64,000 nucleotides of DNA from assembly GCA_963931925.1 (NCBI GenBank), contig OZ007567.1, positions 91,633,055 through 91,697,054 on the forward strand, read 5' to 3'. Under the pieces are notes generated by a model, which saw only the letters and a list, made by a program, of their open reading frames with translations, had not been told where the DNA came from and searched no databases. Position numbers and translations under genes: made by a program. Positions within the stretch are counted from its first letter, which is position 1; every line of letters starts with the position of its first letter. This DNA is from Onchidella celtica. Taxonomy: Eukaryota > Mollusca > Gastropoda > Systellommatophora > Onchidiidae. Positions 28,601 to 37,600 of this stretch are shown one piece after another.

Positions 28601-31600
28601 TGTGTCGTCCTTTCATCCTCATCCTCATCAGTCTGCTATTGACTCTTTTCCACTCCAACAAGCATTTGTCCAGTCCTTTCTTTAGGATGATGGCTACTCC
28701 TTCATGATGTTGGTCATCCTCTCTTCCAGAGTAGAGAACGGTTTCTCCAGTGGATGTTTTGATCCTTCCAGATCCAGTCCATCTGCTCTCACTTACACCC
28801 AGGATGTGTAGGTTGTAGCGCCTCATCTCTGATGTTACTTGTGCTAACTTACCCGATTCATACATTGTTCTAACATTCCAGTATCCAATCCTGGTCTTGG
28901 TTTTGACGGTGTTCAGTTCCTCCTTCATCCTGCTAGCAGTTTCCTTTCGGCTTTCACTACTTGCATTCATACGAGTCGCGAGGTACTCAGAAGGTCCATC
29001 ACATCCAGAACGTTGGTTTTTCCATGTTGCTGTTTCCGTAACGATTTTTGTTTCTCCAAGTAAGGTCACCCCAACAAGGATTTCAGGGTAGGGTTGTTAG
29101 CCCTACGCCCAACCCCCGAACCTGGAGGGCCGGTCTGTTCAATCTTGTCTGGTCCTTCCCCCATGACCTGTCCAGCTTGCTTAAAGCTATCAGGGGCACG
29201 AGGCCTCCGCTGGCTTAGCTCCTGGGATCACTGGGACACGCAAGCCACTCCTCCACGTCAAGGCATGAACAATTGGAGCAGAGAAAATGACAATGCCATC
29301 ATTAAAATGAGAAACTGAGATTTCTGATGCAGTTGAAAAACAAGGGAAATAGAAGAAAATTGTTGCTGAAGAATTTGGGGTGCCAGCAAATAATGTCTAC
29401 TATTGTAAACAAAAAGAACAACACCAGCAATTCTGTGTCTCAGAGCAAATTGACACATCTAAAGAGACATGACAAGCAAGACATGATATTCTTAACAACA
29501 GCCCCTCGTAATTAACAAATACACAGGCGATTTGATGGATTAGTGGATGTAAGCTATTATTACCCATGGACAAAATGTAGAAAATTTATTATAGTGCCTG
29601 CGTTAATGGCTTTGTGTGTCTGTCTGCAGGGTCAAAATAATTGTTTCCGTGAGAAGATTGTGTTCAAACTGCCTCCGGAAATGATAAACAAAGTGAAAGG
29701 AGGAGAGCTGAGAGATATTTTTCCCAAAGTGAAAGTTGAACAGATACGGTTTGAAGCCCCTCATATAGTAAGTTGACCAGAATATCGTAGAAATCTTTAT
29801 CATTTGCCCACCAACCAATGTTGTCAGGCATCCGTAACATGCACTCTAATAAAGAGCTAAAGAGCAGCAGCATGTAACTTCTAGATTTTCAGTTTTGTAT
29901 TGTCTAAAGATTTCCTCAGAGAGGTCAATATTTTAAAGGCTCTAACTTTTTAGGGACTATCTTGAAGTGGTGACATATCAATATTTCTGTAGACAAATCA
30001 TACAGAATTAATGGAGAACTTCTAATAGATATGGATAATAAATTCAAAGATCAAATGTATGGTAATAGCTGTTGTTAATAATTGAAAATATGTTGAATAT
30101 AAAGGATTTGCATATGGCAGTGTTTTCTTATTTCCAGAGATGATTTAATTTCTCTTTTGTCAGGTATGTGAGATTCCAAGTTCATGCCAAGGCAGTTTAT
30201 ATGATGTGGCAGCTCGGAGGTCACTGGGTGATGAACTGGGTGAATACATGAAATGTCTTTACCAAACAGCTGTCATGATGGATCAGCTCCACAGGAGGTC
30301 CTGGGTCTTGGGAGACATCAGTGCTGCCTACCTGTATGTGGAGCATCGAAATAACAACATCCAAGTAGGTAAAATGCATGGATGTTTTTTTGTTGTTTAA
30401 TCATCAGCAGTTTTAAAAACAAGGGAAAAAAAGCATCACGTAAATGGGCAATTCAGAAACATTATCTCAGTACAGATAATGGTGGAGTAAATTTATATGT
30501 CGTGTTTCCACAAAGTGGACCCAAAGCTCGTCACAATAAAATAATAACTCTCTCTCTCTGTCTCTCTCATTATCTTTCTCTTTCCCTATCTGGTAAACCT
30601 AAGGTCAAGCATAGTGAGGCTGATCCTGACCACAGGAAAGATTGTCATTAGTACTCTTCCCAAGAAAAAACAATTTATTTTCAATGCTTATTGAACAGAT
30701 CACAAAACAGTCACTTTGCTCTACCCATGAATGGCAAATATTTATTATACAGTTGTCAATGAATAATATAAAAAGTGCACATTTCTAATGAAACACTAAT
30801 GCTGTGGCTATAATTCTTTTCTAGGTTTCCAAGAGAAAGTTAGGAAGGAATTTTAGGCCACAATCTATCAGAGAAATCTCTACACATAATACAGTAGACC
30901 TCAAGTATAACAGCCTCGGATTGAACGGGACCTTGGTTACAACGGCATAAATTAAAATCCCCATTTCAGAGTACTCTTCTCATAAGTAAAAAAAACTTGT
31001 TTACAACGGCGGCACATAAAGCACACCTCTGTTACAATGGCATTTTTCGTTCCGACGGCACGGAATACATTGAGCAAAATATTGTGCCGCTGAGAGATAG
31101 CTATCGGGAGATGGGCAGAGAGGGAATGCCGGGGGGGGGGTGGGTGTTGAGTGATAGTGTTATGACCAGTTGCTTTGTGTGAACAGATGCGAGACTGTGT
31201 AACTGTGGGAGGTAGGGTGGTGGGATGGGCAGCATCGTAGAGGTGGCCGATAACGCACTAGTAGTCAAAGGCTAGTCGCACGTGGTCAGTCCTTTGTGTG
31301 AACGGATGGCCAATCAGGTAAACAGGACCCACGAGGTTGGCACACGTATGTGTAAACCTAAAAGTAAAAGTTTAAAGAAAGGGAGTGGTCATTCTGCATG
31401 CGCTTCGCGTGTAGTCTCTCTATGCTACTTCCTACGCTACCTTTTGAGTGAAAGCATCAACATTCACTTTTTGAGAAAGAGAAACTGCACTGTGATATAA
31501 TAATGGCAACAACAGACCTCCCAAGTCTCTCCGTTTTGCTTAGTCTTCCCGTTTTTATGGTAAAACCCGGCCCTCCCCGTGTTCCTTTGAAATCTCCCCG

Positions 31601-34600
31601 TTTCTGGGAAAGGGGAAAGAGAAAAAAAATTAAGTCACGTTTTGCTGATCACACGAAAATTACTGATTAATAAGCTTTTTCATAAAGCCGCTTGGCTGAT
31701 ACAGTGTATGTATTTTTCTTTGAAGAGCGTGGGGCAGTGTCCACTCGGTTGAGGGTAGGTAGGGTTGGGTAGGATCTAACTCAGAGGGGACCCGCGCGGC
31801 CACAATGCACATTCAATCTTTTCCCCCCCCGGAGAACAGTTTCGAGACTGGTCGGCGCTGGTAGGGTCTAGGAAAGTGTCGGTCTACTGGCTTTTGTCTC
31901 CACCGGAGAAGTTACGCCACGAAGTGTGGCATAACCCAGCTGGAGCGGTAGAGTGAAGGTGGGATGGAGACTGTCTGGTTACCTGGGTCAGACGTCTATA
32001 GCTCTATTGGAGACGCTCATTTTTTATTTTTTTAAAAAACAGTTCTTTTTTCCGAAATATGGAAAGAAAGATCATAGACGACACTGGTGGAGGCAAGTGA
32101 TGGCCAGATAGGACCACTGTTGCGTTATGTATGCAGTAGTAGTATCATTAGNNNNNNNNNNNNNNNNNNNNNNNNNNNNNNNNNNNNNNNNNNNNNNNNN
32201 NNNNNNNNNNNNNNNNNNNNNNNNNNNNNNNNNNNNNNNNNNNNNNNNNNNNNNNNNNNNNNNNNNNNNNNNNNNNNNNNNNNNNNNNNNNNNNNNNNNN
32301 NNNNNNNNNNNNNNNNNNNNNNNNNNNNNNNNNNNNNNNNNNNNNNNNNNNTAGAACGGCAGTTTTGTAGTGGTCCCATGAATGCCGTTGTTTCCGAGTT
32401 CCACTGGATAGAACATGAATGAATGCCGACACATGCACATGTATTTAGAGATTTTTCTGATTCTACACACGTACGTCTCAAATACAAGTAAGACACAGAA
32501 CCATTTTGATTATGCATGAAATTTCTTCTTGCCCTAATTTCTTGCTGTCAAAATTACAAAGATTGTCAAAGAACTTTTTTTCTCACTTTGATGCACAGGT
32601 TTACGTGGTATCACTAGCCTACTTAAGACCACTGGAAATCAATTTTCAGGATATTCCTTCAGAAGAGCCTTTAGTGCGTCTGAGGTAAGAAAACAACAAA
32701 GATAAGTTTGGGTCATGTAATTGTTAATATATGAAACTGCCTGACTTCAGTACATTAGTGACGCAGGTAAATTCAGTGAGCCATTAAAATAGTGGAACTT
32801 GGTTATAACAAGATATAATGTTCTGATAAAAATATTTTGTTATTCCATTCAAAAGGGCAAATGGCAAGGAAAGGGATATACATGTGCCCCCTTTCTTTTT
32901 TTTCTCTGGCAAGGTCACCTTCCATGTTAACCTGCTGTCCATCAATGTAAAATCAAATTGACAACAGATCTTGGCCTTCCCAACAATACTGATTTATGTT
33001 TTACTGATGGTAGCCACGCTTCGATTGAATCACGAGATGAGATCAGAGTCAGATGCAAAAGCTAGAAATGGCCACATGATAGCGATATAGGGAGTGTAGG
33101 CATGTGGTCAGTAGGCCCAGTGTAGACAAAGAGCACAGGGCGCATGGTGGAGATTAACGAGTAACTGTGAATGCTATTATTATCATACATCTAATAGTGA
33201 CAAGACTGCACATGTCTGACAATGGTAAACAATTGTAGCCTTCTGGGCCGGTCCCACAATTGGCCGCACCGATGAGTCATCACTTGCAGTTGATTGCATT
33301 TAGTATCCTGTCATAGCATGTGGTCAGTAAGGAAAGAAAACATGCTAGGCCTACCCACATAAGCGAGAGATGGCCAGGTGGGGCCACAACTTGCAAGGTG
33401 GGTGGTGGTGTATAGTGACAGACAAAGCACAGTGCTAGTCTAACTCCCTACACAGTAGTGCTACAGCTACCACCACAATTTGCCATACACACTCAGAATT
33501 AGTTCTCTTGCTACGGCGGGTGTTTTGATTATCAATAATTGTTTTTATTCGAGCAATTTATTATATTAGCTGATACAGCAGAAAAAACAAGGATTTCTAG
33601 TTGACATTGCTCAACATGATGTCAAGGGGACATAATAAATAACATCGTGCAATCTGTCAAATCATGCTAAGCATTTAGTTACCTCCCTTAGATAAACTAT
33701 GATTTTGTTTGTGGGGGGGGGGGGGGGGGGATTTTTTATGTGTGTAGGGCTACATGTATTAAGGCGTGTGAGGAGTTACTGTTTAAAAAATGCATATTCA
33801 TTCAAAGTGATGATATAGAAACAACATTTTAAATGAGAATGCTGTGTTTCAGTTATAACCAATATGGGCAAAAATACATTAGTAGATCTTTCCAAATGAA
33901 AATTGAAAATCAACATAAAGGTATCAAACCCAAAGAGACACTATACACGTATTGCTGGATCCAGGCCTCCCAACTACATGTTCATGTAGTACTAACAGGA
34001 CAGGGGTAGATTTTATAGAATAACCGGGAGGTTACCGCAACATTTTAGAAAATCAACAAATAAATGCACACGTGCACACACAAAAATGTCATGACTGTGT
34101 GGAAAATGAAAAGCATCAACTGCATCTATAATACACCCCCTCCCCCCCTTTTTAGTTCTGAAAATGAGGGCAAAAATGTTACTCTCATGTATAAGGCGAC
34201 TTCTGACTTTGTAAGACCTGGGTAGGTGCATGTAAAACATTTTCAACAGAGCTGAAGAAAACCCAAAGATAATTTTCACGTTAATTCTTAAGCAGTCTGG
34301 TCAGCCCAATCTGGCATGACACTGTGATAATCAGAAGATCACGTTAATGGACGCCTGACACTTATTATAGACAAGTCTCCCTCCCTTCTTCACCCTCCCA
34401 CTGGTCACACTCGCATCATTTAGCGCTGAGCCTAAACTAACATAAACATCGCCTATCTATGGTGACGGAGTGAGCATGGTATTTGACACCTTGACTTGCT
34501 GGCGCCGACTGTCTTTACTCCGTGTCCTGTGAAAACAATTGAATTTCTATTGTGTAGTTTAATATTATATAATAAAACAAAAAATTGTGGCCACGCATGG

Positions 34601-37600
34601 GTAACCCATTCACTCTTTCTTCCAGAAAGCAGAAAAAACGGGGATTAAAAATGTTCTCACTGTTGGCAAAGGCCTCGCTATTAGGCAGTCTTGTTAAACA
34701 TGACGGTCCACTGTATGAGGTTACTTGTTTTTTTTCCATTAAAAAATTGTCTCTTAGAACAGAGGTTTTAGCAAGAATTAAACTCATCCCAGTGAATTTT
34801 ATTCACAGTACATCATCGATGTTAAGTGATGCCCCTTATCCCTAAGCCCTGTTCAGTGGTGATATATCATGGTGGCTGTAACTGTTCACTGTTTTATGGT
34901 ATCCTATATGGTGTCTGCATTCACTAGTGAGACTTCCCATACCTTGTCCCCCAAAATTTATATGTGTCATATGAACAAATGGAAAACTGAGTTAGTGAGT
35001 ACTATTTTCAGAATATGATTGAATCTGAAGTTAATACAAATGACAGGACTAAAATTCAGCAGTGAAAAGCTCACAGTTTTGGACAATTCAGCTGTTTTGG
35101 GTCACGTGAATGGAAGGAGTTGAGGGGTATCACTATTGGGAAATGTGTCCTGCTTTTTAAACTTTTATACATGTACTCTTTTCCCAAGTTGTAACTGACA
35201 TCTTTCTGCTTTACAATACATGTATCTGAATCACAAAAATGTTACTCATTGTAACTGGAGAATTACAAAGCTCTGACATATTGAAGATTCGTGTTTTAAA
35301 CCACATGACCTGTTATCATGGCCAGCTGACATAAACTTAAAGAATAATCATCGACATGACTAGACAGTGTGCGTGCCACAGAATATTAAATGTCCACAGC
35401 TACGTGTATTATGCCCAGACGGAACTTGACATTCACTTTTGATTAGAGTAGACAGATCCATTTACAATTGTGGATGATGCGTATAGCTTTACATTTTTTG
35501 ATATTTTTTCCAGAGCTGCTCCTGAAGTTGTCAACGGTGGAGCATTCTCCCCAGCCACTGATGTCTATTGTTTTGGAAACTTGATGTGGGAGGTGCTGCA
35601 AGCATTTGATGATGGCATGGAGTATGTAGAGAGATTTTGTGATATGGAAAACAGCACGCCAAAGAATGTAAGAAGACAGAAACTTCAAGATGTCTTCAGT
35701 ATATTATCGTATATTTATGTGTATGTGTATGTATATATGCAACTTAACTAAATAAAAAAAATGCCCTAAATTTTCCAATTACTTCCATTGGTAAGCAGTT
35801 TTGACAGTATATGCAGTACATTTTTTTCTCTCCATCCTGTAATTTTATTGCTCTGAAATTTGGATTGACGACAACTATTTGCAGAATATGCTTATCAAAT
35901 ATCATTTGCAGATTTTTACATGGCAGCAGATTATTATAGTGGTGATAGTATCTTCATGCTTTTTACTAATAAATCGGCACATTTTGGACATAACTGGACC
36001 TTTGCTACTGTATAGGCTTTGCTGAACTCCTTCAGAAGTGGTCATTCAGCCTGAAACACCTCTGTAGATCATTCATATATTTTATTGATTTATTTCCTTC
36101 ACAATGATTTGTTTGCATTTTAACAAACCATTAATGAAACAAATACAAAAAAAATCCCAGGTTTAATTCTTGAAACATAAGGAAATTGCAGTCCAGAAGA
36201 GGATTTATTTATGATATTGATAAGGAAAGAGTTCAGATGAACAACTTGATTATGCCCAATTATTATAGTGTAGATTCCATGTTTGTCTTTTTTTTTTCAC
36301 TGGAATTAACTTGCTCAAAGTAGATGTCAGAGGATTGTTTTTAACATGTGCTTGTAGACTGTAAATTTCCTGTGAATGGATTTCTGCAGGACTACATGAA
36401 AAAGATCAGTGAGAGTTGGGAGACAAGCCATGCAAAACCAATCTGTTGTCCCGATGACTTGTATGATTTGATGAAGTCTTGTGTGCACTCACACTACAAG
36501 GAGAGGATTAAAACAGAGCAACTTGTTGAAAAACTAAACAGGTAAGCTTGTTAATTTTAGTGGTAATTATTTTCAGAGGTAAATTATCTGAGAATTGGCA
36601 TTATGAGCTGAAATTTGTTTGGGAAACTTGAAGTAGGTAGTCCAAACTGCCCCCCTGAATGGGCGAAATCCCGTTTTGGCATAATTTTAGGCCAGCAGTA
36701 CAAGGATGTATTTTTCATCCTGTTTTAAGATAAAATTCCTTTAAAAATCGTTTGTTGAAAAGTTTGTCAATCGAGAAACTGGCGGACACTTGAACCCTCA
36801 TGTTGTGCAGGGCGTCAAATGTCGGTATCTTTTCCCAAGCGCTCACTCCACACGGATGGGTTTAGTCGGCGAGGTCAAGCTACCACGCCAGGTGCAAGCC
36901 GTATTTTCACGCGTCGGGCCACTGACCTTTTTGAGATATAACCACCTTCTTATTGTTCACCGTATCTCTTCTAAATCAAAGGCATTGTGACAGGGACATG
37001 TGAACCAGTGAACCACAGGTTGGAATCACAAAGACTAAGCTTTCAAAGGCTCTTCCCACACTATCAAATGATGTAACATCGACATGTGAACTGTTGCTCA
37101 ACAAATTTGCAATATTATCTCATTTTCTCACAAGTCGACCACCATCTGGAGTTGACTGTATCTAACAACCAATCAGAAACAGCTCTGAAATGATCTTTGC
37201 CCCAAATGCCCTCATTGGTTTATTAGTATGTGTCAATCAGGATGAAACCATTTGTGTAGGGCTTGGGAGGGCGTGGCTAGTTATCATGCTTCGTTCTCAC
37301 GAAAATTACAGCTGTCAGTTTGGAATCATTAGTCAGATCATTGGTTAGAGACTGACAGACTAAGGTTTTGCTGGTTAATTCTTTATCAAGCGTGATAAAG
37401 CATAGCAGCGAATGTTTTCATGCCGATCAATACAAACCGAACCACGTGGACAGCGGTAGTGTGGTCATCGTCCATCGGCAAGGGTCAGTGAACCAAGATA
37501 AGATTCTCTGTGACTAAGGTCACTGACCGGACAGCGGGTTTTAAGTCGTCACGCGCAGGGTGAGCGTTAATAGATCAGGATCAAATTTATACGCAAATGA

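Noticed and set aside
30361-30368. Donor at CAAGTAG|gtaaaa instead of CAA|gtaggt
   Set aside because: It would add 4 nt and break the phase with exon 32599-32684.
32072-32517. Open frames across the N run
   Set aside because: They exist only because undetermined bases cannot contain stops.
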